Source: an uncultured Clostridia bacterium (GTDB lineage: Bacteria; Bacillota; Clostridia; Christensenellales; UBA1242). Taken from it: a DNA stretch of 64,000 bases. The notes under the pieces were generated by a model. That model ran no database searches, was not told where the DNA came from, and saw nothing but the letters and a program-made list of their open reading frames with translations. Within the stretch, counting starts at the first letter, position 1. Each line of letters starts with the position of its first letter. This document shows positions 44,412 to 53,700 of this stretch, one piece after another. The stretch covers positions 1 to 64,000 of the forward strand of contig CAMSQA010000008.1 of NCBI GenBank assembly GCA_947062475.1, given 5' to 3'. Both the position numbers and the translations under genes were made by a program.

Positions 44412-44660
44412 ATGAAAGAAGATTTAGTGGAAAGGGTACTTTCGGCATCAGAGCATATAATAAATACACATGATACAATTAGAAAGACTGCTGAGGTTTT
44501 AGGCTTTAGTAAAAGCACAATTCATAATGACGTTTCAATAAAACTTAGAGTAATCGATTATGATTTATATTTGACTACAAAAAAAATTTTAGATGAAAAT
44601 TTTGCCGAAAAACATATTCGAGGTGGTCAGGCAACTAAGCTTAAATATTTGCATGAATAG
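44412..44660 (+). CDS. spoIIID: Sporulation transcription factor SpoIIID
   Basis: 82 residues, normal. It has a helix-turn-helix (TIRKTAEVLGFSKSTIHNDVSIKL) and the family ending FAEKHIRGGQATKLKY. SpoIIID is a mother-cell DNA-binding regulator that modulates sigma-E genes and sets up sigma-K expression. GTGGAGG before ATG 44412 decides the start, four codons inside the longest frame. It follows spoIIQ and acpP. Confidence 0.96.
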   Translation: MKEDLVERVLSASEHIINTHDTIRKTAEVLGFSKSTIHNDVSIKLRVIDYDLYLTTKKILDENFAEKHIRGGQATKLKYLHE

Positions 44661-44742
44661 AATATTTGTTTTAAATCTATTTAATTTGAAATTATTTTAA
44701 TAATATAAATATTGCCAGCATAGATATAAAAAGAGGTGATTG

Positions 44743-45393
44743 ATGAAAAAATTTCTTTTAGTGTTTATGTTGGCAATTTTGTCTTTATCTATGGTGGGAT
44801 GCAACAAAAAAGTCAAAATTGAAGATTGTATAAGTGAGCAAACGCAAATTTATTTTCAAGCTAGTTCTGAGAATGTAAATGGAAATTTATGCGTAGGAAA
44901 AAGAGAAGAGACATTTATCTATGATGGCAATCACACAAAGAATGTAGATTTCTCTTTAATTACATTGAAATTTAAAGTTCAACCTTTAAAAAATGAAGTG
45001 GAAGCTAAATTAAGTGTGAATAATGTCGAAAGTGATATATTGTTTGAATTAAATCCTATGGATCATTCTTATATGGTGGATTTAGGTTATGCTTTAAAAG
45101 AAGATGATACCATTCTATTGACATTTCTTGATTATAATTTAAAATTTGAAAATGTCAGCAAGAATTTTGGTATTCAGTATGATGAAGCAATAAATATTGC
45201 AATAACAGAGTTTGGTGACGATTTAAAAGAATTTTACAATAAAGGTAGTTTTGATGGTGAATGTTATTTGCAAATATATGATTTTAATAAAGATAATAAT
45301 TTATATTGGACATTCACAGTTATGGGGAAAAATAAAAAGGTATTAAATGTCATAATAGATACAAAAGATGGATCAATTTATTTAAAATTTTAA
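44743..45393 (+). CDS. Lipoprotein with PepSY-like C-terminal region
   Basis: 216 residues. The lipoprotein signal peptide ends in SMVGC (Cys20). A beta-rich region is followed by a C-terminal part (about residues 140-216) with IQYDEAINIAITEFG, a later tryptophan strand (LYWTFTVMG) and VIIDTKDGSIYLKF, the helix-then-strands layout of PepSY domains. Function unknown. PepSY domains often modulate proteases or bind at the cell surface. AGAGGTGAT sets ATG 44743. It sits between spoIIID and hflX, separated from both by more than 80 bp. Confidence 0.65.
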   Translation: MKKFLLVFMLAILSLSMVGCNKKVKIEDCISEQTQIYFQASSENVNGNLCVGKREETFIYDGNHTKNVDFSLITLKFKVQPLKNEVEAKLSVNNVESDILFELNPMDHSYMVDLGYALKEDDTILLTFLDYNLKFENVSKNFGIQYDEAINIAITEFGDDLKEFYNKGSFDGECYLQIYDFNKDNNLYWTFTVMGKNKKVLNVIIDTKDGSIYLKF

Positions 45394-45448
45394 AGAATAT
45401 TGACGATTTTTATCAAAAATAATGTAAAAAACAAAATAATCATAAATT

Positions 45449-45498
45449 TAAAGTAATATAGCGGCAATTAATTTTGCTTATATATTACTTTTTTTTCT
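45449..45498 (+). terminator. Terminator before hflX
   Basis: AAGTAATATA / TATATTACTT stem with 20-nt loop and a T-run. It ends 7 bp before the hflX -35. Confidence 0.75.
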
Positions 45499-45504
45499 TT
45501 TTGG

Positions 45505-45533
45505 TTGTGATAAGCGTAAAAATGTGTTATTAT
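45505..45533 (+). promoter_or_regulatory. Promoter of hflX, leaderless type
   Basis: TTGTGA (45505-45510), 17-bp spacer, TATTAT (45528-45533), 6 nt to ATG 45540. Confidence 0.65.
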
Positions 45534-45539
45534 AACACT

Positions 45540-46643
45540 ATGAAAAATAATATAGTGGAAAAAGAAAATGCGGTTGTCATTGTAATTGCAGTTAAAAAAG
45601 AGGACAACATTGAAAGAAAAACAAAGGAGATAAACAAACTTTGTTATTCTGCCGAACTTAATGTAGTTGAAAACTTTTATCAAAAAGTGAAAGATTTCAA
45701 CAAACGCACAGTCATTGGAAGCGGAAAGGTGGAAGAAATTAAGTCATATATTACTTCTTGTGAAGAGATTATCGATGTTGTCATTGTGGATTATCCACTG
45801 ACTGGTTCGCAAATGAAAAATCTCGCAGATGAATTTAAAGTTAAGGTCATTGATAGAGTGGGACTTATCATTGATATTTTTGCACGCGGTGCAAAGTCGA
45901 GAGAGGCAAAGTTGCAGGTTAAACTTGCACAAGACCTTTATGTATTGCCAAGACTTTCACAAATGCAGGGAACAAGCGGAAGGTTTGGAAGTGCGGGTGT
46001 TGGAATGAGAGGGCCTGGCGAGACAAAGCTAGAACTTAATAGACGAATACTTGAGCGTGAAATGGACAACCTTAAAGCCCAAATAGAAAAAATTAAAACT
46101 CAAAGACAATCGACAAGGCGAGAACGATTGAAATCAAATCTGCCAAAGATTGCATTAGTGGGATATACAAACTCAGGTAAGTCCTCACTCTTAAACACTC
46201 TTGTCAAAGAAAACATTTATGCCGATGACAAATTTTTTGCCACCCTTGATACAACCACAAGAAAACTTTATCTTGGGGAGGGAAAATATTCTGTGCTTAC
46301 AGATACAGTTGGTTTCATCTCAGATCTTCCGCATCAACTTGTAGATGCATTCTCTTCAACTTTGGAAGAAGCTGCTGATGCAGACCTATTGCTTCATGTG
46401 GTAGATGTTTCACTTGATAAACTTATTGATGGCAAAAAGGAATATGAAATCAATATGCAGGTCACTGAAAAGCTTCTTGATGAACTTGGAGCTTCGCAAA
46501 ATCGAATTGTCATATTAAATAAATGTGACCTTCTTACTAAACCTATAGAAATTAAGGAAAATCAAATTTTATTATCTGCAAAAAAAGGGCAGGGATTAAA
46601 TCGTCTGCTTGAGATGATAAAGGATAAATTAAACTTGAATTAA
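45540..46643 (+). CDS. hflX: GTPase HflX (ribosome-associated)
   Basis: 367 residues. The N-terminal HflX domain has QGTSGRFGSAGVGMRGPGETKLE and a coiled linker (REMDNLKAQIEKIKTQR). The GTPase domain has G1 GYTNSGKSS (from about residue 208), G3 DTVGFI and G4 NKCD. HflX binds the 50S subunit and rescues or splits stalled ribosomes, e.g. on stress. The start ATG 45540 has no SD and lies exactly 6 nt behind the -10 box. The longer frame from 45474 begins upstream of the promoter. The C-terminus is the short version of the family. Confidence 0.95.
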   Translation: MKNNIVEKENAVVIVIAVKKEDNIERKTKEINKLCYSAELNVVENFYQKVKDFNKRTVIGSGKVEEIKSYITSCEEIIDVVIVDYPLTGSQMKNLADEFKVKVIDRVGLIIDIFARGAKSREAKLQVKLAQDLYVLPRLSQMQGTSGRFGSAGVGMRGPGETKLELNRRILEREMDNLKAQIEKIKTQRQSTRRERLKSNLPKIALVGYTNSGKSSLLNTLVKENIYADDKFFATLDTTTRKLYLGEGKYSVLTDTVGFISDLPHQLVDAFSSTLEEAADADLLLHVVDVSLDKLIDGKKEYEINMQVTEKLLDELGASQNRIVILNKCDLLTKPIEIKENQILLSAKKGQGLNRLLEMIKDKLNLN

Positions 46644-46657
46644 ACTCAATTTAAAAT

Positions 46658-46882
46658 TTATTTTGATTTATTGTAAGCTTCATTTAATTTTTCGATCAAA
46701 AAGTCGACATCAACTTGATGCACATAAGCCGCTTCTTCAATTGTTTCTTCAAGTCCTAAATGACAAAAAATGCAATGCATACCAAAGCCCATGAATATGT
46801 CGCCTAAACTTTCATCAAGCTTGATTACATCGTCTATAATCATATCTTTTGTAATAGGTTGTTTTAACTTTTTCTTTTTCAT
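46658..46882 (-). CDS. DUF1858 domain protein (Cys-motif, hybrid-cluster-associated type)
   Basis: 74 residues. It is one DUF1858 domain: ITKDMIIDDVIKLDESLGDIF, then FGMHCIFCHLGLEETIEEAA with the two family cysteines (CxxC), then a C-terminal helix. Such proteins are annotated as disulfide oxidoreductases, but biochemistry is thin. The ATG at 46880-46882 is chosen because it lies exactly 6 nt behind a consensus TTGACA-17-TATAAT promoter. The in-frame ATGs upstream are inside the promoter. It converges on hflX and diverges from the PRC-barrel gene. Confidence 0.85.
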   Translation of the reverse strand: MKKKKLKQPITKDMIIDDVIKLDESLGDIFMGFGMHCIFCHLGLEETIEEAAYVHQVDVDFLIEKLNEAYNKSK

Positions 46883-46888
46883 ATTTGG

Positions 46889-46917
46889 ATTATAATTCAT
46901 ATTCAAATTTTTGTCAA
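46889..46917 (-). promoter_or_regulatory. Consensus sigma-A promoter of the DUF1858 gene, leaderless type
   Basis: Minus strand TTGACA (46917-46912), 17-bp spacer, TATAAT (46894-46889), then 6 nt to the ATG. Confidence 0.9.
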
Positions 46918-46979
46918 AAAAATTAATATATTTTTTCAAAATAAGTTCTATTTTTTATTTTGTGAAATAAATTAATACT

Positions 46980-47681
46980 ATGGAAAAGTTAAGCAATATT
47001 ATTTCAAAAAAAGTTATTTCACTTGAGTCAGCAAATCAAGTAGGATATGTCGTCAATATGATTTTTGACGAACGAGTAAAATTTTTCACAGGACTCATTA
47101 TTATCGATGATGAAAGTGAAAATTCATTTGTGCTGAAAAGAGAAGATATCTATTCTATCGGTGATGAGACCATCATGATAAAGTCAGAAGATTGTCTTCA
47201 ATATAACATTTCAAGCAATTCAAACAATCCAGTAGGAAAAACTGTTTATGACAGTAACGGAAACTGTTTAGGTGTGGTTTGTGATGTATTTTTAAGTGGT
47301 AAAGTTGTCAAAAAACTTGTCACAACTTTTTGTGAATTTCCTCAGAGGTTTGTGAGAAAATCTGGTGATAATTTTCTTATTTATGGAATTTATAAAAAGG
47401 AAAAAGAGAAAACTTTTAAAGAAAAGGTGGAAGTAGCAAATGCTACAACTTTGCCAAAAGCAACAATTGCACAATCATTGAATAATGATGGGATAAAGCC
47501 TGAAAGCCCAACAAGAATTTTCGTAAATTCAAATCTTTTGTTAAACAAAATTGTAACAAATGAAATTTTAGGGTTTAATAATGAAATAATAGCAAAAAAG
47601 AATGACGTAATAAGTCAAAAAATAATTAATAAAGCAAAGGCACATAATAAATTAAATTTGTTAAATTATTATAGCAAATAA
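46980..47681 (+). CDS. PRC-barrel domain protein
   Basis: 233 residues. Two PRC-barrel-like units are visible: residues about 8-70 (VISLESANQVGYVVNMIFDERVK, then LIIIDDESENSFVLKREDIYSI) and about 85-135 (GKTVYDSNGNCLGVVCDVFL). A hydrophilic C-terminal third has no clear fold. Similar two-unit proteins occur in sporulating Firmicutes. PRC barrels bind RNA-processing or division proteins in other contexts, but the role here is unknown. No SD precedes the ATG. It is divergent from DUF1858 with a 97-bp shared region. Confidence 0.75.
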   Translation: MEKLSNIISKKVISLESANQVGYVVNMIFDERVKFFTGLIIIDDESENSFVLKREDIYSIGDETIMIKSEDCLQYNISSNSNNPVGKTVYDSNGNCLGVVCDVFLSGKVVKKLVTTFCEFPQRFVRKSGDNFLIYGIYKKEKEKTFKEKVEVANATTLPKATIAQSLNNDGIKPESPTRIFVNSNLLLNKIVTNEILGFNNEIIAKKNDVISQKIINKAKAHNKLNLLNYYSK

Positions 47682-47686
47682 GAGAT

Positions 47687-47724
47687 AAAACAGTGATTTC
47701 AACAAAAAAATCGCTGTTTTTTAA
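47687..47724 (+). terminator. Terminator of the PRC-barrel gene
   Basis: AAAACAGTGATTT / AAATCGCTGTTTT stem with one G-U pair and a T-run. The rest of 47725-47961 is AT-rich. A possible promoter TTGTAT-18-TAAAAT (47849-47878) is the only signal seen. Confidence 0.85.
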
Positions 47725-47961
47725 TATTTTCAAGTGTTTTTATCACAGAAATTTATCTTTTAAAGTTGATCAAATGATAAGCATTTTATTATTTATTTTA
47801 TTTACATATAAATAATTATTATTTTTAATAAAATATTTGTTTATTCGTTTGTATTTTTGATGTGATTTGTAGTAAAATAAATTTGAAAGAAATTTAAAAA
47901 CTTAATACTTTGTTTTTTCTGGCATATATTTCTTTGAAATGTTTTGTTTTGAGAGGTGAAA

Positions 47962-50640
47962 ATGGTTAGAGTTGTTCCTAGAAGAACGAAAGTTAAACTA
48001 GAATTTGTGAGAGGCTTTACAGGTATTGACCTGTTGGTTGCTGTTGTTGCTGTTGCCATTCTCGTTGTGCTTGCTGCTTCAAACTTTCCTGGACATATTT
48101 GGATTGCAATGGTTTGGGCTATTTTTGCTTTGTCACTTTTTTTCAAGATTGCTGATAGTGATAGATTTTATGTGACTATGGTGCATCTTGCAAGATATTC
48201 CATTCAAAAGAAAAAATATGAGAAAGCTCCAAAAAACGGAAAAGCAAACATGAAAGACATTATTCCTTTTGAGTCTATTCATGAAGATAGATTTATTTCT
48301 TATGGAAGTTATTATGCTGGAGTATTGGAAGTAAGTCCTATTCTATTTGGTCTGTTGAATGAATATAGTCAAAACAATGTAATTGATGTTGGTTTTGGAA
48401 ATGCTTTAAGAAGAATTGAAGAATCACAAGTTTGTGAACTTATAAAACTCAACAAAGCAATGGTGCTTGATAATTATGCATATCTTGAAAATAAAAAATA
48501 TGATAGACTTCTCGATCAGCTTTATGAAAAACAAATGTCTCAAAAAGAAATTGATGCAAGAGCTCCTATTTTTGAAGAAAGGGTAAACTTCCTTGAAAAT
48601 AAAAATAGAGAGGAAAAAATCTACAAAGATTTCTTCTATCTAGTTGTTATGGGAAAAGATCTAGATGCACTTGATAATACTTTAAACGGTATGGCAAGCA
48701 ATCTTGCTTCATGTCTGACACCTGTTGCAACAAAAAGATTGACAGGGCCAGATTTGGCTATATTTTTAAAAGCGAATTATAGCAGAGAGTTTAATGAACG
48801 TGATCTTGAAAATATACCTTATGCTGATTATATCAAGTGGGCAACACCTGATACTATTAAATTTTCTTCTGCAAAATACAAGGTGGATGGTGTTGGATAT
48901 AGGACTTTTGCGTTGAATGAATATCCACTTCAAGTAGGAAACGCATGGGGAGCATCTTTCTTTCTTCTTGACAGAACAAAAGTTGTAATGAAATTTCAAA
49001 AAGCACCAAAGTTTGAATCTGAAAAAAAGATTGATAAAGCCATTATGGATATGGAAACAAAGCTTTATAAGACTGGAAAAAGCAGTGCTCGTATTGAAAT
49101 TGAAACACATCTTGAAACTTTAAGAAATCTGCTTCAAGAACTTAAAACATCAAATCAACAGTTGTTTGATGTAAACACTTTTATCACATGCGAAGATGCT
49201 GCAAGAAAGGAAATTAAATCTATGCTAAAGCAAGAAGGATTCCGTTTCACTGAATTGTTTGCCCGCCAAATTGATGCTTTTATCAGCACTGGCGTTTCAA
49301 TGCGTGACAACATTAAAGAGCTTCAAAGAGGAATTCCAACATATACTCTTGCAGGGACTTTCCCTTTCATTTCATCAGAACTTCAAGATGAAGGTGGTGT
49401 TTATATTGGAGACAATGTTTATCCTGTGTTTGTCGATTTCTTTGTAAGAAATTCTCAGAGGGTAAACTCAAACATGATGATTATTGGAAAGTCAGGTTCA
49501 GGTAAGTCTTTCGCGACTAAGACTCTTCTTGCAAACTTTGCAGCCGACAACACAAAGATATTTATTGTAGACCCTGAAAAAGAATATGCAGAACTATCAG
49601 AAAGCTTACATGGAAAGATGATTGACGTAGGATCTTCCTTGCAGGGTATAATCAATCCATTTAATATTATTCGAGCTCTTGATAAAGATGACGATGAAGA
49701 TGAATTAGTCAATGATATTTCTGAAAAAGAAAAAATCAAGAAAGATGATTCATTCAATCAACATCTTCAATTCCTTGAACAGTTTTTTAGAACAATTTTG
49801 CAAGGCATTTCCTCTGATGCATTTGAAATGATTAATACCTTGATTCTTGAAATGTATGAAAGAGCGAATATAAACGAGTATACAGATCTTAAAAAATTGA
49901 AACCAACAGATTATCCAACTTTTGATGATCTTTATAAACTTCTTCAAGAAAAACTTGATGAAGCAAAAGAAGAGTTTGTGCTAAACAATTTGAGAATTGC
50001 CCAAGCATACATTAGAAAGTTTGCAAAGGGTGGTCGAAATTCAAACCTTTGGAATGGACCAACTTCGATTGAAACAAATGAAAATTTCGTATGTTTCAAT
50101 TTCCAATCATTGATCGCTGGAAATAACGAAATGCTTACAAATGCACAAATGCTTTTAGTGTTTAAATACATAGAAAGTGAAGTAATTAATAATAAAGATT
50201 ATAACGAACTTCATGCAACTAATCGAAAGATTATAGTCGTTGTTGATGAAGCACACTTGTTTATCAACCCTCGTTATCCAATCGCATTAAACTTTATGAC
50301 TAGTATGGCAAAACGTATCCGTAAGTATGGCGGAATGCAGATTGTAATTACTCAAAATATCAATGACTTTGTGGGCTCTGAAGAAATTAAGCGTCAATCG
50401 ACTGCGGTCATAAATGCCTGTCAATATTCATTGATTTTCTCCCTTTCACCAAATGACATAAATGACCTTGTTGAACTTTATAAAAACTCAGGCGGAATTA
50501 ATAAAGCAGAGAGAAATAGTATTGTAAGCGCTTCTGTCGGTCAGGCATTTATAATTACATCACCAACTGCAAGAACTATGGTGCAAATTAGACCTTTGCC
50601 TTATGTATTTTCTATCATTGAAAAGAAAAAGAAAAAATAA
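47962..50640 (+). CDS. VirB4/TraE-type secretion ATPase with fused PrgI/VirB3-like membrane domain
   Basis: 892 residues. Residues about 1-85 (VPRRTKVKLEFVRGFTGID, two helices at about 22-62, then RFYVTMVHLARY) look like a PrgI/VirB3-type inner-membrane subunit. The remainder is a VirB4 ATPase with Walker A GKSGSGKS (509-516), Walker B VVVDEAHLF (Asp762, Glu763) and ITQNINDF afterwards. VirB4 proteins energise type IV secretion or conjugation. No other conjugation gene (relaxase, coupling protein, VirB6, VirB8) is in the window, and the flanks are ordinary chromosome. GAGAGG sets ATG 47962. The giant lipoprotein gene follows 144 bp later on the same strand. Confidence 0.88.
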   Translation: MVRVVPRRTKVKLEFVRGFTGIDLLVAVVAVAILVVLAASNFPGHIWIAMVWAIFALSLFFKIADSDRFYVTMVHLARYSIQKKKYEKAPKNGKANMKDIIPFESIHEDRFISYGSYYAGVLEVSPILFGLLNEYSQNNVIDVGFGNALRRIEESQVCELIKLNKAMVLDNYAYLENKKYDRLLDQLYEKQMSQKEIDARAPIFEERVNFLENKNREEKIYKDFFYLVVMGKDLDALDNTLNGMASNLASCLTPVATKRLTGPDLAIFLKANYSREFNERDLENIPYADYIKWATPDTIKFSSAKYKVDGVGYRTFALNEYPLQVGNAWGASFFLLDRTKVVMKFQKAPKFESEKKIDKAIMDMETKLYKTGKSSARIEIETHLETLRNLLQELKTSNQQLFDVNTFITCEDAARKEIKSMLKQEGFRFTELFARQIDAFISTGVSMRDNIKELQRGIPTYTLAGTFPFISSELQDEGGVYIGDNVYPVFVDFFVRNSQRVNSNMMIIGKSGSGKSFATKTLLANFAADNTKIFIVDPEKEYAELSESLHGKMIDVGSSLQGIINPFNIIRALDKDDDEDELVNDISEKEKIKKDDSFNQHLQFLEQFFRTILQGISSDAFEMINTLILEMYERANINEYTDLKKLKPTDYPTFDDLYKLLQEKLDEAKEEFVLNNLRIAQAYIRKFAKGGRNSNLWNGPTSIETNENFVCFNFQSLIAGNNEMLTNAQMLLVFKYIESEVINNKDYNELHATNRKIIVVVDEAHLFINPRYPIALNFMTSMAKRIRKYGGMQIVITQNINDFVGSEEIKRQSTAVINACQYSLIFSLSPNDINDLVELYKNSGGINKAERNSIVSASVGQAFIITSPTARTMVQIRPLPYVFSIIEKKKKK

Positions 50641-50692
50641 TTTATTGTCAGTCAAAATTTGAGATTTTCTTTAATTTTGGCTTGACAAATAA
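50641..50692 (+). other. Imperfect long hairpin between the VirB4-type and giant lipoprotein genes
   Basis: TTTATTGTCAGTCAAAATT can pair, with G-U pairs and a bulge, with AATTTTGGCTTGACAAATAAA. There is no clean T-run after it, so it may be a processing or weak termination site. TTGACA at 50682-50687 could also be a -35 box, but no good -10 is seen at the right distance. Confidence 0.35.
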
Positions 50693-50784
50693 ATTAAACA
50701 ATTTTAATTATTTAATCAATATTTTCGAAAAAAATCAAAAAAACATTGATTTTTCTTAAAAAAAATAAAAAAAAGGATATGTAA

Positions 50785-53700
50785 ATGATAAAATCAAGAA
50801 AACTTAGTATTTTTATATTCAGTTTACTGCTTGTCGTAACAAGTATTATTTTTGCATCCTGTGGCAAACTTGATTACTCAAAAACATATCTTTCTTCATC
50901 AATTGGAGATTATGTATCACTTTATGTAGATGATGAGCAAGAACTTTCAATAACTATACAAAATCCAGTTGATGAAATGAACAGGGGAATTACATTCTCT
51001 CAATCAAATCCTTTGGTTGCAAATATAACACAAATTGCAAATCAAAATAATACAACTTCATATTCAATCGTCGGTCTCTCTGGCGGAAAAACAATTGTTG
51101 ATTTTATTTCTATAGAGGGAAGAAAATCTATATCCATCACAATCGACGTAAAAGAATATTCAGACTTTTTGGAAAAAGGTGAAAATAGTTTATATCTTTC
51201 AAAAACAAAATCATTGCAGCCTACTTCTTCAGATTTTAAATTCAAAGAAAGTTCAACGGAAAGAAATCTTGAATTTTATTTCTATGGAAAGACTTCTGTT
51301 AATGCAACGTTGACAGAAGACGACATTTTATCAAATGATGGATATGTAAACAATTTTGTAAGCGTTGAAATCTTTTCTATTGAAAACAACGATTATCTCA
51401 TCTTTACAGACAAAGATGGGCTTTTGCATACTTTGGGTCATGAGACTATCGTGGCAGGATCAAACAACGTAAGATATGAATTTATTGATGTGACTAAAAC
51501 AGATAATGGATTTTTGTTTGACAATCAAAATGCAACTTCAGTAAATCTTGGAAATGAATTTACATTCATGGCAAAATATTTTAACAGCCAACTTGAAGAA
51601 AGCGAGGGGAATGGTAATATTTTCTGTGAAAGAAAATTCAATGTTTTAAAAAACATAGAAAAAGATGATTTTAGTCATGAATATGGTTATAAAATTGAAG
51701 GTGTTGATTTTGTAGCTGGAAATGAAATGACATCTTATAAAATCGACCAACTTAAAAATGGAAATGTAACTTTAATTCCTCAATATTCAACTATAATTTA
51801 TGATAATCCTATTTTAATAGGAAAGAAAGCAAATTATTTGACAGCTTATTTGCAATTGGAGTTACCTCAAAATGATTTGTTGAATTTTGATTTCAACACA
51901 AGAGATACTTCATTTGCAAATACAACTCTTTTAGATACTTTGCAAAATGGAGACAAAACGACCTATTATTTTGCGGTGAATTGTAGTATTGGGAATGCAA
52001 GACAAACTGTAATAGATTTCAATTTCTGGTATGAAGGCTTTAAAAACAGTAATGATTCAAATGTGAATTTTACATACAGTATTCCAGTTGATATTAGAAT
52101 TATTCCAGTGACATTGCTTATAAACAATATTGATTTTGAGCAGATGAATACTGTCTTTAAGTTTTATGATAGTTACGCCACTGAAAATTCTGGCTGGCAG
52201 GAATTTAATTTTTCTGTTGTGCCTGAGGGTGCTGAATATGATGTTTTAAAAATAGATTTGACCGCATCCAATCTTCAAATAAAATACAAAAATATTGTTT
52301 ATAGAGATATCGTTGTTGAAATTAATGATTTGAAAGAACCTGTGTTTATTAAAGGTGTTGAAAATGCACCATTAACTAATGATGTGAACATGCTTCCTGT
52401 TCAAATGGATTTCAACATTATTCAACAAGACAGTCTTGAGACAAGTATACAATATGAAATTCTTAAAGGTGTAAGAGAATTAAACTTTGAAACTGAAAAC
52501 TTTGAAAATGGTATTGCTCTAGAGCGTTATCAAGATGAAGTGTTGTTTGATGATATTTTTGCTGATGCTGAATTTTATGGAATGAGTTTTGATCTTGAAT
52601 CTGGAAAAGATGTAGTCAGATTTAGATATGAAGATGGAAATGTTTTCAATGTTGAAGGAGATAAATATTATCTTAATATAAATTTGCTTCCTCGAGATGT
52701 TGGTTCTGGCACATATTTAGTCACTCTTGATAATGGTATAAGCACTTATTTGACAGTTGAAGTAAGAGAGGGGCTAAACAGTTTAAGTTTATCTACATCA
52801 AATGAAGATAATTCTGTTAGGTTTAAAGAAGACAAAGAAAATTATTCGATGGTCTATCTATTAAACCGCAATTCTCAATCCTATTTTGACGCAAAAATTA
52901 TTGCAAATGATGACATTAATTCAACAGCAATTATTGATATAGATACAATAAACAATTCATCATCAATTTTTACACGTGTTGGTGAAGATGGGAAATATTT
53001 GATTTATTCATCATTAAGTGGAAGAAATGAACTTATTTTTAATGTGAAAGGATACCAAATATCAAATTTTGTTAAGAGAGAAATAGTTGTTGAATATATC
53101 GTAGACCTCATAACTTATGAACTTGCTGAAGATATGTTTGTTTATAAAGTTTCTGATGCTTTCAATGAAGCATATCCAACACAAACAAATGCTAATTATG
53201 TAAATGTTTATGCAGGAACTAATAATATCGAAATTAAACAGGCAAAATTTGAGGTTGCAATTAAAAATCCAAATGCTTTCCTTTTCCAAAGTCAAAGTCA
53301 AGATGAATTAAGACGTGGATTTGTAGCTGAAACTTTTAAACTAGAATTTTTATATTTTGAAAGCGATAATACAATTTTAAAAGATGGGAAAAGAGTTAAT
53401 AGAATATTCTATTCTCCTTCTCAAAGCAATATCTTTACTATTGCAAATCTCGGAACTTTTGATGCTGAAAAGTTGATTTTTACTTCAATGGGAAGTGGAG
53501 AAGTTAAACTTATTGCTCATATTATGCAATATAATAAGCTTTATTCTTTTCCTATAAATATAAACATACTTCCATATGAAGAAGTGCAGAAAGTCACTCT
53601 TCAAGATACTGTTGATTCACTTGAATTTTCTGCTTTTAAGAGCGAACGCAGTTTGATCGCATACCCAACAAATCCTACTGCAACCAATAGTCAGTTGGTT

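Noticed and set aside
49259-50171. Several 60-100 codon frames inside the VirB4-type gene
   Set aside because: They are shadows of the main frame with no ribosome sites.
47962-50640. Integrated conjugative element
   Set aside because: No integrase, relaxase, coupling protein or att repeats around the VirB4-type gene within the window.
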